Shown here piece after piece: positions 6,123 through 13,151 of a DNA stretch of 14,853 nt. A program made the position numbers and the translations under genes. This DNA comes from an uncultured Sutterella sp. GTDB taxonomy: Bacteria > Pseudomonadota > Gammaproteobacteria > Burkholderiales > Burkholderiaceae_F. The stretch's first letter is position 1, and each line of letters opens with the position of its first letter. Under the pieces are notes generated by a model that had not been told where the DNA came from, made no database searches, and saw nothing but the letters and a program-made list of their open reading frames with translations. The stretch spans positions 1 through 14,853 of the forward strand of contig UQUM01000046.1 of NCBI GenBank assembly GCA_900544255.1. Direction: 5' to 3'.

Positions 6123-7970
6123 ATGACCTATACGCTCTCAGATGCCGCTAAAGCCCGCCGCAGCGAACTCGATCTCGTCCGCGTGTTGCCTGAACTCTTG
6201 ACGCACCACATGGAAAAGCGCCCGGATCTGCCGCTTTTCACCTTCTGGCTGCCGACGGAAAAAACGTGGAAGACGATCAACGTTAAAGAAACCGTTGAAC
6301 AAATCACGCGGTGGCGCCATGCCCTCGTTAAAGAAGGTCTCACGAAGGGCGACCGCTGCGCGATGCTCCTTCCCAACGGCATCAACGCCATTCTTTTTGA
6401 CCAGTCGGTACTCGCCAACGCCCTCGTTCCCGTGCCGCTGCATGCCGTCGATACCGCCGGTTCTTCAAGTTACATCATCAACGACAGCGGCGCGAAGTTG
6501 CTCGTCACGGGGCGCCTGAACCGTTGGGAGGCGATCCGCGACACGGAAAACCATCCCGCCCTGAAAACCGTCGTCATCACGGGCGAACCCGTTCAAGAGC
6601 ATCAGGACGGCGACGTGCGCGTCGTGGGACTTGATCAGTGGCTGACGGAAGGCAACGGCACGGAACTCCCCGCGGGCCCCGAGCCTCAGGATTTGGCGGC
6701 GCTCGTCTACACCTCCGGTACCACCGGAAAACCCAAGGGCGTCATGCTCACCCACCGTGCAATTCTTGCCAACGTCACGGGCGTCCTGCAGAACCTCTGC
6801 CCCGAACCCGAAGACGTGTGGTTCGCCTTTCTGCCGCTCTCGCATACCTTTGAGCGCACGACGACGTACTACACCGCCATGGGGTTCGGCAACCGCGTGG
6901 CTTTTAACCGCAACATCGGGCTTCTCGCCGACGACCTTAAGGTCATCCGTCCGACGATCATGATGAGCGTGCCGCGCATCTATGAAAAGGTCTACGACAA
7001 AATTCAGGACGCCCTCGTCAAGAAACCGGCCTTTGTGCAGAAGCTCTTTCACACGGCGGTCGACGTCGGGTACCGTCGTTTCTGCCGCGACAACGGTCTT
7101 CCGGTTCAAGGCGGGTTCCTTTCGCTTTTTGATCCGCTCATTGCCGGGTTCCTCGACAAGAAAGTGGGAGCCGGCATCCGCGGCATCTTCGGCGGACGCC
7201 CCCGTATTTTCATTTCGGGCGGCGCCGCGTTCAACCCTGAAGTGAGCCGTACGTTCTTGGGGCTCGGCATCAACATCCTGCAGGGGTACGGTATGACGGA
7301 AACCGCCCCCATCATGTCGGTCAACAAAGTGGGCGACAACCATCCGCAGACCGTGGGACCGGCGCTCGTCAACATTGAAGTGCGCGTGGGCGACAACGAC
7401 GAACTGCAGATGCGCGGCCCCTCCCTTATGAACGGCTACTGGAACCGTCCCGCAGACACGAAAGCCGTGTTTACCGAAGACGGCTGGCTCCGGACGGGCG
7501 ATCAGGCCGACATCTTCAGCGACGGCCATATCCGCATCAAGGGACGCATCAAGGAAATCATCGTGACGAGCACCGGGGAAAAAGTACCGCCCGCGGATCT
7601 CGAACAGGCGCTTGAAAGTGACCATCTCGTAAGCCAGGCGATGGTGGTGGGGGAAAACCGTCCCTATATCGCCGCGCTCGTCGTTCTCATTGCTCAGGAG
7701 TGGAAGAAACTTGCGGCGGAACTCAAACTTGACGCCGATGATCCTCTGTCGCTTGATACCCGTGCAGCCCGTCAGGCCGTACTGCGCCGCGTGAAGGCCG
7801 CGGCCGCCGGCTTCCCGAACTACGCCGTTCCGCGCCAGGTTCGGCTCTTCCTCGAACCGTGGTCGATTGAAAACGGTCTCATGACCCCGACCTTAAAGTT
7901 AAAGCGCGGTCCGATGCGCATTCGTTTTGCGGATGCCATCGAAAGCCTTTACGCTGAAGTAAAAGTCTGA
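6123..7970 (+). CDS. Long-chain fatty acid-CoA ligase (AMP-forming)
   Basis: This enzyme activates a fatty acid with ATP to an acyl-adenylate and transfers it to coenzyme A, feeding lipid synthesis or degradation. It has 615 residues from ATG 6123, in the range of the Faa1/FadD15-like group. Landmarks: the P-loop-like YTSGTTGKPKGV (196-207), FLPLSHTFERT, GYGMTETAP (388-396) for adenylate binding, DGWLRTGD (453-460), the hinge region IKGRIKEIIVTSTGEKVPP, and the C-terminal TPTLKLKR segment carrying the likely catalytic lysine. All core motifs are intact. An in-frame TTG at 6090 would add 11 residues but has no better ribosome binding site, so I prefer the ATG. Transcribed alone, with a terminator just after it. 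Confidence 0.9.
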   Translation: MTYTLSDAAKARRSELDLVRVLPELLTHHMEKRPDLPLFTFWLPTEKTWKTINVKETVEQITRWRHALVKEGLTKGDRCAMLLPNGINAILFDQSVLANALVPVPLHAVDTAGSSSYIINDSGAKLLVTGRLNRWEAIRDTENHPALKTVVITGEPVQEHQDGDVRVVGLDQWLTEGNGTELPAGPEPQDLAALVYTSGTTGKPKGVMLTHRAILANVTGVLQNLCPEPEDVWFAFLPLSHTFERTTTYYTAMGFGNRVAFNRNIGLLADDLKVIRPTIMMSVPRIYEKVYDKIQDALVKKPAFVQKLFHTAVDVGYRRFCRDNGLPVQGGFLSLFDPLIAGFLDKKVGAGIRGIFGGRPRIFISGGAAFNPEVSRTFLGLGINILQGYGMTETAPIMSVNKVGDNHPQTVGPALVNIEVRVGDNDELQMRGPSLMNGYWNRPADTKAVFTEDGWLRTGDQADIFSDGHIRIKGRIKEIIVTSTGEKVPPADLEQALESDHLVSQAMVVGENRPYIAALVVLIAQEWKKLAAELKLDADDPLSLDTRAARQAVLRRVKAAAAGFPNYAVPRQVRLFLEPWSIENGLMTPTLKLKRGPMRIRFADAIESLYAEVKV

Positions 7971-7990
7971 TTTTTCATATCCCGCGAACA

Positions 7991-8024
7991 AAGCCCGCCG
8001 GCCTTTCCTGCTGACGGGCTTTTT
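7991..8024 (+). terminator. Terminator of the acyl-CoA ligase gene
   Basis: AAGCCCG (7991-7997) pairs with CGGGCTT (8015-8021), extended by partial inner pairing, and is followed by a T-tract to 8024. It starts 20 bases after the stop codon. Confidence 0.8.
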
Positions 8025-8248
8025 CTGTGGCGCCATCCGCCCTTGCGTCTTTCCTAGGAGAATCCGCCTAATCCTTGCCTCTGCCCCTATTTACTTGGAA
8101 ATCTTTACAAAAATTTCACCATTTCTTAAAGCTCATTTTTCTTTTTTGAGTAAAATGTTCTGAATTTGTGAAATGCCGGGATCCCCCGTTCACTCCGATA
8201 AAAAAACAGGGGCTGATTTCGGTAAATACCACACGGGAGAGCTAAAAA
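8025..8248. promoter_or_regulatory. AT-rich upstream region of the 114-aa orphan gene
   Basis: The stretch from about 8090 to 8170 is strikingly AT-rich compared with the surrounding genes and contains TAAAAT at 8151-8156, a plausible -10 box, but no convincing -35 at 16-18 bp. If this is the start point, the orphan gene has a leader of about 85 bases. I see no known riboswitch in it. Confidence 0.3.
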
Positions 8249-8593
8249 ATGATCCGAGCAACTTCTACTGTTGTACTGCACAACTTTTCCATGTACGCCG
8301 GCACGGCCGCCAAAGGCAATGCCGTCATGATTACGTTCCACGGTCGTGACTGGGCCCTTTTGGGCCCGAGTTCGCTCGTCACGGCGGAAGAAAAAGACGC
8401 GTTCCGCGTGTTTTCTTCAACGGACGCCTACCATAAGTTTGCCGACTGTCTGCAGGCGGCTCACGACGGCACGGTCACTCAGGTTGCGTCCCGCGGCAAA
8501 GTCCGCTGCGGCTTCTATCCGGTGGACTTTTTGGAACGCATGCGTCCGGAAGATAAGCGCATCCGCCGTAAGAGCCCGATCGCCGCGGCTTAA
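8249..8593 (+). CDS. Conserved-looking small protein of unknown function
   Basis: I do not recognise this 114-residue protein. It is soluble in character, with no signal peptide or membrane segment. The N-terminal third is strand-like (TSTVVLHNFSMY, AVMITFHGRDWALLG), the middle is helical (AYHKFADCLQAAHDG), and the C-terminus is strongly basic (EDKRIRRKSPIAAA), which could contact nucleic acid or ribosome. It is very likely a real gene: GGGAGA at 8235-8240 is 8 bases from the ATG, codon choice matches the neighbours, and a strong terminator follows 16 bases after the stop. It is flanked by terminators on both sides, so it is probably transcribed alone. Possibly a lineage-specific protein. Confidence 0.75.
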   Translation: MIRATSTVVLHNFSMYAGTAAKGNAVMITFHGRDWALLGPSSLVTAEEKDAFRVFSSTDAYHKFADCLQAAHDGTVTQVASRGKVRCGFYPVDFLERMRPEDKRIRRKSPIAAA

Positions 8594-8609
8594 TTCTTTT
8601 CTTTTCACG

Positions 8610-8634
8610 ACCCGCCGTCTGCCGGCGGGTTTTT
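8610..8634 (+). terminator. Terminator between the orphan gene and rpe
   Basis: ACCCGCCG (8610-8617) and CGGCGGGT (8623-8630) form a perfect 8-bp stem with a 5-base loop, followed by four T residues. Only 13 bases separate its T-tract from the rpe start codon. Confidence 0.85.
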
Positions 8635-8647
8635 CATTATTTCCACC

Positions 8648-9358
8648 ATGCCCGAAACGTCTCTTTTCCCCGAAAAAGGCCAAATCTACATTGCGCCGTC
8701 TCTGTTGTCCGCCGACTTTGCGTTTCTTGCCGACGAAGTGAAAGCCGTCGAAACGGCCGGCGCCCAATGGCTCCACTATGACGTCATGGACAATCACTAT
8801 GTCCCCAACCTCACGGTGGGGCCGCTCGTACTGAAGTCCCTGCGCCCTCACACCCAACTCCCGGTGGACGTGCACCTCATGGTGGAACCCGTGGACAGTC
8901 TCATCGAACCTTTTGCGAAGGCCGGTGCCGACATCATTACGTTTCACTGCGAAGCGAGCCGCCACATTGACCGGACGCTCACCGCCATCCGCGACGCGGG
9001 CTGCAAAGCGGGGCTCGTCTTTAATCCTGCGACGCCCCTGACGTACCTTGACTACGAAATGGACAAAATCGACCTCATTCTCCTGATGAGCGTCAACCCC
9101 GGGTTCGGCGGTCAAAAGTTCATTTCCGGCACCGTTGAAAAAATCCGCGAAGTCAAGGCGCGCTGCGACCGCTATTTCGAGGCCACCGGACGGCGTATCC
9201 CGATCGAAGTGGACGGCGGGGTCAATGCCTCCACCATCCGAGCCTGTGCCGAAGCCGGTGCGGAAATCTTCGTTGCGGGTTCCGCCGTTTTCGGCAAAAA
9301 GACTGCAACCGGATACGGGGACGCCGTTAACGCCCTGCTCACCGCCGCCCGCGGTTGA
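8648..9358 (+). CDS. rpe: Ribulose-phosphate 3-epimerase
   Basis: Interconverts ribulose 5-phosphate and xylulose 5-phosphate in the pentose phosphate pathway; a cytoplasmic metal-dependent TIM barrel. It has 236 residues (225-230 is usual, the excess being a short N-terminal extension before IAPSLLSAD). Active-site landmarks: S18, metal ligands H43, D45 and H76, D189 in VDGGV, and the phosphate loop SVNPGFGGQKF (148-158). The common MDGHFVPN segment reads MDNHYVPN here. The start lies 13 bases past the previous gene's terminator with no visible ribosome binding site, so it may be leaderless or depend on read-through. No other ATG lies upstream of the conserved core. A terminator follows directly. 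Confidence 0.93.
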   Translation: MPETSLFPEKGQIYIAPSLLSADFAFLADEVKAVETAGAQWLHYDVMDNHYVPNLTVGPLVLKSLRPHTQLPVDVHLMVEPVDSLIEPFAKAGADIITFHCEASRHIDRTLTAIRDAGCKAGLVFNPATPLTYLDYEMDKIDLILLMSVNPGFGGQKFISGTVEKIREVKARCDRYFEATGRRIPIEVDGGVNASTIRACAEAGAEIFVAGSAVFGKKTATGYGDAVNALLTAARG

Positions 9359-9371
9359 AGTCCTCTTTTTC

Positions 9372-9417
9372 AAAACGAAACCCCGACAAGTTTCTTCACC
9401 TGTCGGGGTTTCGTTTT
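9372..9417. terminator. Long bidirectional terminator between rpe and the pepA operon
   Basis: A perfect 17-bp inverted repeat, with arms at 9372-9388 and 9401-9417, core ACCCCGACA/TGTCGGGGT, and a 12-base loop. The outer A/T pairs provide a T-tract on both strands, so it can end rpe and also the minus-strand operon whose last stop is at 9430. Confidence 0.9.
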
Positions 9418-9429
9418 CAACGTTCGATG

Positions 9430-10008
9430 CTATGCGTGTCGGCGAGCCTTCTCAAGCCCTTCACGGATACCCCGCGCCACGGCTTCGTTCACGGCCGCCG
9501 CCATTTCCGTTTTCACCTTGCCTGCGGCCTCCGTCAACACGGCTGCCACCAGGACGTCAATCTGCCCCAGGAGATTTTCCGTCACCGCCTGCGCCGTCGC
9601 TTCCGCCACGCGTTCAAGATCGGCTTCGGTAACGGCGGATTGCGGCGTCACCGCCGCGGCAGTCATCGGCTCCGAACGCGTCGGAATGGTAACCCGAGGC
9701 GGCTCAAAGAACGTCCGATGCGGTTTTTCAGGGTTCGCGGTCTTTACAAGGAATCCTGCTTCGTCACGATTGGGCACACTGAACCCGGCGACAGGTGCCG
9801 CTTTCACCGATTCCGTCGCCGTCAGTGCGGCAAGCGACTCAAACTCCGAAACGGCCTCTCCCACGTGCGCCGTCGCATAATCCGACGAGAGTCTTTTCTG
9901 CTCCGCGCGGAGTTCATCGGTAAAAATACCCTGGGCGGCTTTTTCCAAGTCTTCCCAACGGTAGGTGCAGCGTTCCGTGAGCACCGGGGAACTGAAGGTC
10001 GGATTCAA
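9430..10008 (-). CDS. Uncharacterised 192-aa protein, last gene of the pepA operon
   Basis: No clear family is visible. The N-terminus LTERCTYRWEDLEKAAQGIF and residues 125-190 (alanine-rich, ending EGLEKARRHA) are predicted amphipathic helices, possibly a coiled or oligomerising region. The middle (about 70-120) is proline- and threonine-rich and probably disordered. No signal peptide. The start is TTG at 10008, overlapping the holC stop as TTGA, with AGGAG 6 bases before it; no ATG fits as well. In Burkholderia a small uncharacterised protein (DUF2486) also follows holC. This could be its counterpart by position, which I cannot confirm by sequence. The operon terminator follows. Confidence 0.7.
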   Translation of the reverse strand: MNPTFSSPVLTERCTYRWEDLEKAAQGIFTDELRAEQKRLSSDYATAHVGEAVSEFESLAALTATESVKAAPVAGFSVPNRDEAGFLVKTANPEKPHRTFFEPPRVTIPTRSEPMTAAAVTPQSAVTEADLERVAEATAQAVTENLLGQIDVLVAAVLTEAAGKVKTEMAAAVNEAVARGIREGLEKARRHA

Positions 10009-10442
10009 CTTTTGCTCCTGTCAAAGGCTCGCAGGACGACTCCTGCAGAGCGGTGATAAATTCTATATCTATTGCGGGCATTTTGAAGTTCGGTCTCGCG
10101 CTGGCTCACAATGTCCACGACGCGTTTAAACCGCTTCAGGGCGTTCTGCCAATCCGCGGGCACTTCTTCGTCCAAGAGTACCAACACGTCGCTTGTCGGC
10201 AGCTTCGCCAAATCCTTTCCGAAGTGCACCGTGCAGTCCGCTTCGTGCGCATCCCCCACCCAACAGTGGGCAATAAAGGTCAGATCTTCAAACCGCCACA
10301 AATCATCGTAGGCGCGTTTCATGAGAATGTCGTCCCGCCCCCACACAGCCACCGACAATCCCATCTTCTGCACCTTCTTGATGAGTTTGGCGACATAGAC
10401 CGTCCGGTTCGCGACGCCGAAATGAAAGTCAATCTGTTCCAT
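10005..10442 (-). CDS. holC: DNA polymerase III chi subunit
   Basis: Chi links the clamp loader to single-strand binding protein during replication. This 145-residue protein matches the family in length and in its landmarks: the start MEQIDFHFGVANR, the Y-A-KLI helix, WGRDDILMKRAYDDLWRFED, FIAHC (the expected F-x-x-H pattern) and the DVLVLLDEEVP strand before the final helix. It lies in the classical pepA-holC arrangement, although a CreA gene is inserted between the two here. The ATG is 4 bases after the creA stop, and its own stop overlaps the next gene. It has no promoter of its own that I can see, so it is likely expressed with pepA. Confidence 0.9.
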   Translation of the reverse strand: MEQIDFHFGVANRTVYVAKLIKKVQKMGLSVAVWGRDDILMKRAYDDLWRFEDLTFIAHCWVGDAHEADCTVHFGKDLAKLPTSDVLVLLDEEVPADWQNALKRFKRVVDIVSQRETELQNARNRYRIYHRSAGVVLRAFDRSKS

Positions 10443-10446
10443 AGGA

Positions 10447-10929
10447 TTATTTTCCGGTGGCAGCGGGCTTCTCCTCGGGCTTCACATACGCCGACGTTCC
10501 CCAAAGCGGGATCGTCGAAATGCTGTGCTGATAACTGCCGGTCGTTTCTTTCGTTGCGTAGGACAAGTACACGAGCGTCTGATGTTCGGCGTCAAAAATC
10601 CGACGGATTTTCAGGCGCTGCAAAAAAACGCTCTTTGACTTGGAAAACACCACTTCCCCGTTGCCGCCGTGCCGAATCCGTTCGATCATGATGGGCGTGA
10701 TGTCCCCGGTCTGACGACAGGACACCGCCGAATCTGCGGGATCGGTGAAAGATAAGGGCGCCTTAATCGAAGCCACGTGACACGTCACACCCGGTACCAA
10801 CGGATCGACAAAGGCATTCACCTCAATGTCTTTAAACGTGAATATCCCCAAAGACACGTCCGCCACGTCCCCTTTAGAGCAACCCGTGAGCAACGCCGTC
10901 GCTAAAGCCGCCGCAAGCCACCGTTTCAT
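10447..10929 (-). CDS. creA: CreA-family lipoprotein
   Basis: A 160-residue exported protein. The N-terminus MKRWLAAALATALLTGC is a lipoprotein signal with lipobox LTGC (C17), so it should be anchored in an envelope membrane. The mature part matches CreA: FKDIEVNAFVDPLVPGVTC, SDSAVSC-like AVSCRQTG with the paired cysteines, GEVVFSKSKSVFLQRLKIRR, and LVYLSYATK. The function of CreA is unknown. In enterobacteria it lies next to the CreBCD regulatory system, and E. coli CreA is not an obvious lipoprotein. Here it overlaps the pepA stop as ATGA and precedes holC by 4 bases, so it is co-translated with housekeeping genes rather than with a two-component system. Confidence 0.88.
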   Translation of the reverse strand: MKRWLAAALATALLTGCSKGDVADVSLGIFTFKDIEVNAFVDPLVPGVTCHVASIKAPLSFTDPADSAVSCRQTGDITPIMIERIRHGGNGEVVFSKSKSVFLQRLKIRRIFDAEHQTLVYLSYATKETTGSYQHSISTIPLWGTSAYVKPEEKPAATGK

Positions 10930-12437
10930 TTCGTTCCCCGCTTGGTTACCACCACGTCCGGCGTCGGCCGATCAAACGCCTTCAGGTTGAGCCAGTTCAT
11001 TAAAAGGGGCAAGGGACGCCCCGTCGAATGTTTGAGCCCGGAATGCGTATTCGCCGTTCCGGCCACATCCAAATGCGCCCAGGGGCAGGACGGCGCGAAT
11101 TCGGAAAGAAAGGCTGCCGCCGTCGACGCGCCCGCGCAACCTGCAGGACCGATGTTTGCAAGATCGGCCGCTGCACTCTTTAACATCGCCCGGAATTCAT
11201 CATTCACCGGCATCGGCCACACGGCATCCCCCGCGGCATCCGCGGCGTACCGCAAATCATCCTGCAGCGCCGCGTCTTCCGTAAAGAGCCCGCTCACGTC
11301 GTGACCCAGCGCCACGATGCAGGCCCCCGTAAGAGTCGCCACATCGATGACGGTTGCGGGATTCAAAGCGTCCGCCCGCAGCAGAGCGTCCGCCAAAATC
11401 AGCCGGCCTTCCGCATCCGTATTGAGGATTTCCACCGTCTTTCCGTTGTCATAGCGAATGACATCCCCCGGCTTCACGGCGCCCCCCGACGGCAGATTTT
11501 CGCACGCAGGCACCAAAGCCGTCACGTTGATGGGAAGCTTCATGTCGGCGGCATACTTCACCGCCGCCAACACCACCGCTGCGCCCGACATATCAAACTT
11601 CATCTCATCCATGCCGCGGGCGGGTTTGAGAGAAATACCGCCTGCATCAAACGTGACGCCCTTTCCTACCAACACGTAGGGCTTAGCGTCGCCGGCACCC
11701 CGGTAATTTAATTCGATAAAGACGGGAAGGTTGTCCGAACCGATACCGACGGCCGTCAGTCCCGCCATCTGTTCACGGATGTCTTCCCAATCCCAAACGA
11801 CGGCCTCAAGCCCCTTCGTTTCGTCCGCCAACGTCTCAACGGCGTCCGCCAACAATTCCGGCGTCAACGCGTTCGAAGGCAATTCAGCCAAGCGCTTGGC
11901 CCATGCAACAGCGTCGGCCTCCGCTTTCGCAGCCGTGAGCATTGCTGTCGCTTCGTCCTCATCGCTGTCGATGAAACCGATGCCCGCGAGCGTCTTTCCT
12001 TTAGCCGGGGTACTCTTCAGAGTCTCTTCAGGGCGGCCGGCAAGGAGCGCCGTCCGGGCGACATAACGCAGAAGATCCGCTGAATCCACATCCGCCACAT
12101 CCCAATCGGATACATTGAAATCAATATCTTCTGCGTCCGCTGCCTTCACCGCGGTCGTCACGACCTTACCGACAACGGGAAGCGTCAACTTTTCCGCTTT
12201 TCCGAGCCCAGCAACGACAAGACGCCGATACCCGAGGCCTTCCGGATAGTAGATGACCGTCACGTCTCCGGCGCCCGTTTTGAGTTCACCGGCGTCCGCC
12301 AGAGTCTTCAAAACCGGGCAATCTTTGGCAGCGGTCTTCGCTCCCGCCGTCAGTTCACTTCCTTTCTCGCCGGCATAAACCCCGAGCACCAACGCGTCAC
12401 CCGTCACCGCAGGCGTTTTCGTCTTCTTCGTCGCCAT
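10926..12437 (-). CDS. pepA: Leucyl (cytosol) aminopeptidase, M17 family
   Basis: Removes N-terminal residues from peptides with a two-metal centre; in some bacteria it also binds DNA. It has 503 residues from ATG 12437, which has AGGA 6 bases before it. A TTG at 12458 would add seven residues and is unlikely. The N-terminal macro-like domain spans about 1-170. The catalytic domain carries K259, D264 and K271 in VGKGVTFDAGGISLKP, D282 in FDMSG, and D341, E343 and R345 in the family signature NTDAEGRL. All expected metal ligands and catalytic residues are present and at the spacing of E. coli PepA. It is the first gene of a four-gene operon with creA, holC and an unknown gene. Confidence 0.93.
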   Translation of the reverse strand: MATKKTKTPAVTGDALVLGVYAGEKGSELTAGAKTAAKDCPVLKTLADAGELKTGAGDVTVIYYPEGLGYRRLVVAGLGKAEKLTLPVVGKVVTTAVKAADAEDIDFNVSDWDVADVDSADLLRYVARTALLAGRPEETLKSTPAKGKTLAGIGFIDSDEDEATAMLTAAKAEADAVAWAKRLAELPSNALTPELLADAVETLADETKGLEAVVWDWEDIREQMAGLTAVGIGSDNLPVFIELNYRGAGDAKPYVLVGKGVTFDAGGISLKPARGMDEMKFDMSGAAVVLAAVKYAADMKLPINVTALVPACENLPSGGAVKPGDVIRYDNGKTVEILNTDAEGRLILADALLRADALNPATVIDVATLTGACIVALGHDVSGLFTEDAALQDDLRYAADAAGDAVWPMPVNDEFRAMLKSAAADLANIGPAGCAGASTAAAFLSEFAPSCPWAHLDVAGTANTHSGLKHSTGRPLPLLMNWLNLKAFDRPTPDVVVTKRGTK

Positions 12438-12515
12438 CGTCCGTCCTTTTAGTCTCAAAAATCAGATCACTCGCAAAGCCCTGTTTTTCGGGGCTCCGCC
12501 GTCAGAACAGAACGG

Positions 12516-12521
12516 ATTCTA
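12516..12521 (-). promoter_or_regulatory. Possible -10 box for the pepA operon
   Basis: TAGAAT on the minus strand, 78 bases before the pepA start, with one mismatch to TATAAT but no good -35 at normal spacing. A small hairpin (AGCCC/GGGCT at 12478-12496) would lie in the leader. Confidence 0.25.
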
Positions 12522-12560
12522 AGCAATGGTTCCGCGCTTCGCCCGCACGGTTGCCGACGT

Positions 12561-12591
12561 TTGCAAAATTCCGCGTCCGGCCGCCTATAAT
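12561..12591 (+). promoter_or_regulatory. Promoter of the VOC-family gene
   Basis: A perfect -10, TATAAT (12586-12591), is preceded by TTGCAA (12561-12566) with a long 19-bp spacer. It drives the plus-strand VOC gene, whose ATG is 71 bases downstream, and is back to back with the pepA operon. Confidence 0.55.
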
Positions 12592-12662
12592 CAGGCATTC
12601 CGCTTAGGTACGCCGACTCTCACGACGTTCTGAGTTTTCTTATTTTCTTTGTGAGGCTCACT

Positions 12663-13061
12663 ATGGAAAACACACCCAAACTGCGCTTTTCGCACCCGAC
12701 GGACAATCTCGAACGTTCCGTCAACTTCTACCGCGACGGGCTCGGATTTGAAATCCTCGACCGCTACACCGAGCAGCAGGGTTGGGACGGTGTGATCTTC
12801 GGCCACAAGCACTGGCCCTATCAGATCGAGATTTCCGCCAAACGCGATGCCGATCCCGTGCCGCGTGCCTCGTCCGTCAACCACTTCATGGTCTTCTCGA
12901 TCCCGGAACCCGAACTCTGGGAAGCGCGCTTAAAAGCCCTCTTTGACGCCGGGTTCTCGCAGGTACCGGTGCCCGATCTTTACAACGACGGCGCGAGCGC
13001 CTGCTACGAAGACCCCGACGGCTACCGCGTGGTGCTGCGTAAGGGCTTCTGGAAGAAATAA
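12663..13061 (+). CDS. VOC-family (glyoxalase/bleomycin-resistance fold) protein
   Basis: This 132-residue protein has the paired beta-alpha-beta-beta-beta modules of the vicinal-oxygen-chelate fold. Module one is LRFSHPTDNLERSVNFYRDG, with a GVIFGHKHWPYQIEI strand pair. Module two starts at HFMVFSIPEPELWEARLKAL and ends EDPDGYRVVL. Candidate metal ligands are H11, the histidines around residue 50, E57 and E117, but a complete ligand set is not certain. The sequence style resembles B. subtilis YycE, whose function is unclear. It is not glyoxalase I proper. GAGG lies 6 bases before ATG 12663; an in-frame GTG at 12651 is less likely. Transcribed alone and convergent with the nuclease gene. Confidence 0.85.
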   Translation: MENTPKLRFSHPTDNLERSVNFYRDGLGFEILDRYTEQQGWDGVIFGHKHWPYQIEISAKRDADPVPRASSVNHFMVFSIPEPELWEARLKALFDAGFSQVPVPDLYNDGASACYEDPDGYRVVLRKGFWKK

Positions 13062-13080
13062 TCCTTCGCCGTAAAAGAAC

Positions 13081-13118
13081 ATCCCGGTTCGGTAGCTGCC
13101 GTGCCGGGATTCTTTTTT
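13081..13118. terminator. Bidirectional terminator between VOC and nuclease genes
   Basis: ATCCCGG (13081-13087) and CCGGGAT (13104-13110) pair around an inner CGGT/GCCG hairpin. Plus-strand transcripts then meet TCTTTTTT (13111-13118). On the minus strand the same stem is followed by GTTCTTTT, so it could also end the nuclease transcript. Confidence 0.8.
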
Positions 13119-13121
13119 CCT

Positions 13122-13151
13122 AAACCACCCGTCACTGAAGTAACGGGGTTT
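13122..13151 (-). ncRNA. 3'-end hairpin, candidate omega-RNA scaffold or right end
   Basis: On the minus strand, CCCGTTAC, loop TTCA, GTGACGGG forms an 8-bp stem with one G-T pair (13147-13128). It is extended by AAAC pairing with GTTT (13151-13148 with 13125-13122) across a 2-base bulge. The stop codon TGA (13134-13132) lies within the stem. In TnpB systems the guide-RNA scaffold overlaps the 3' end of tnpB and the right transposon end, with the guide read from the flank. Position and shape fit that. The scaffold's 5' boundary cannot be seen. Confidence 0.4.

Noticed and set aside
6465..7625. A 386-codon minus-strand frame inside the acyl-CoA ligase
   Set aside because: It is an antisense shadow caused by high GC at third positions. 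The plus-strand product has all family motifs.
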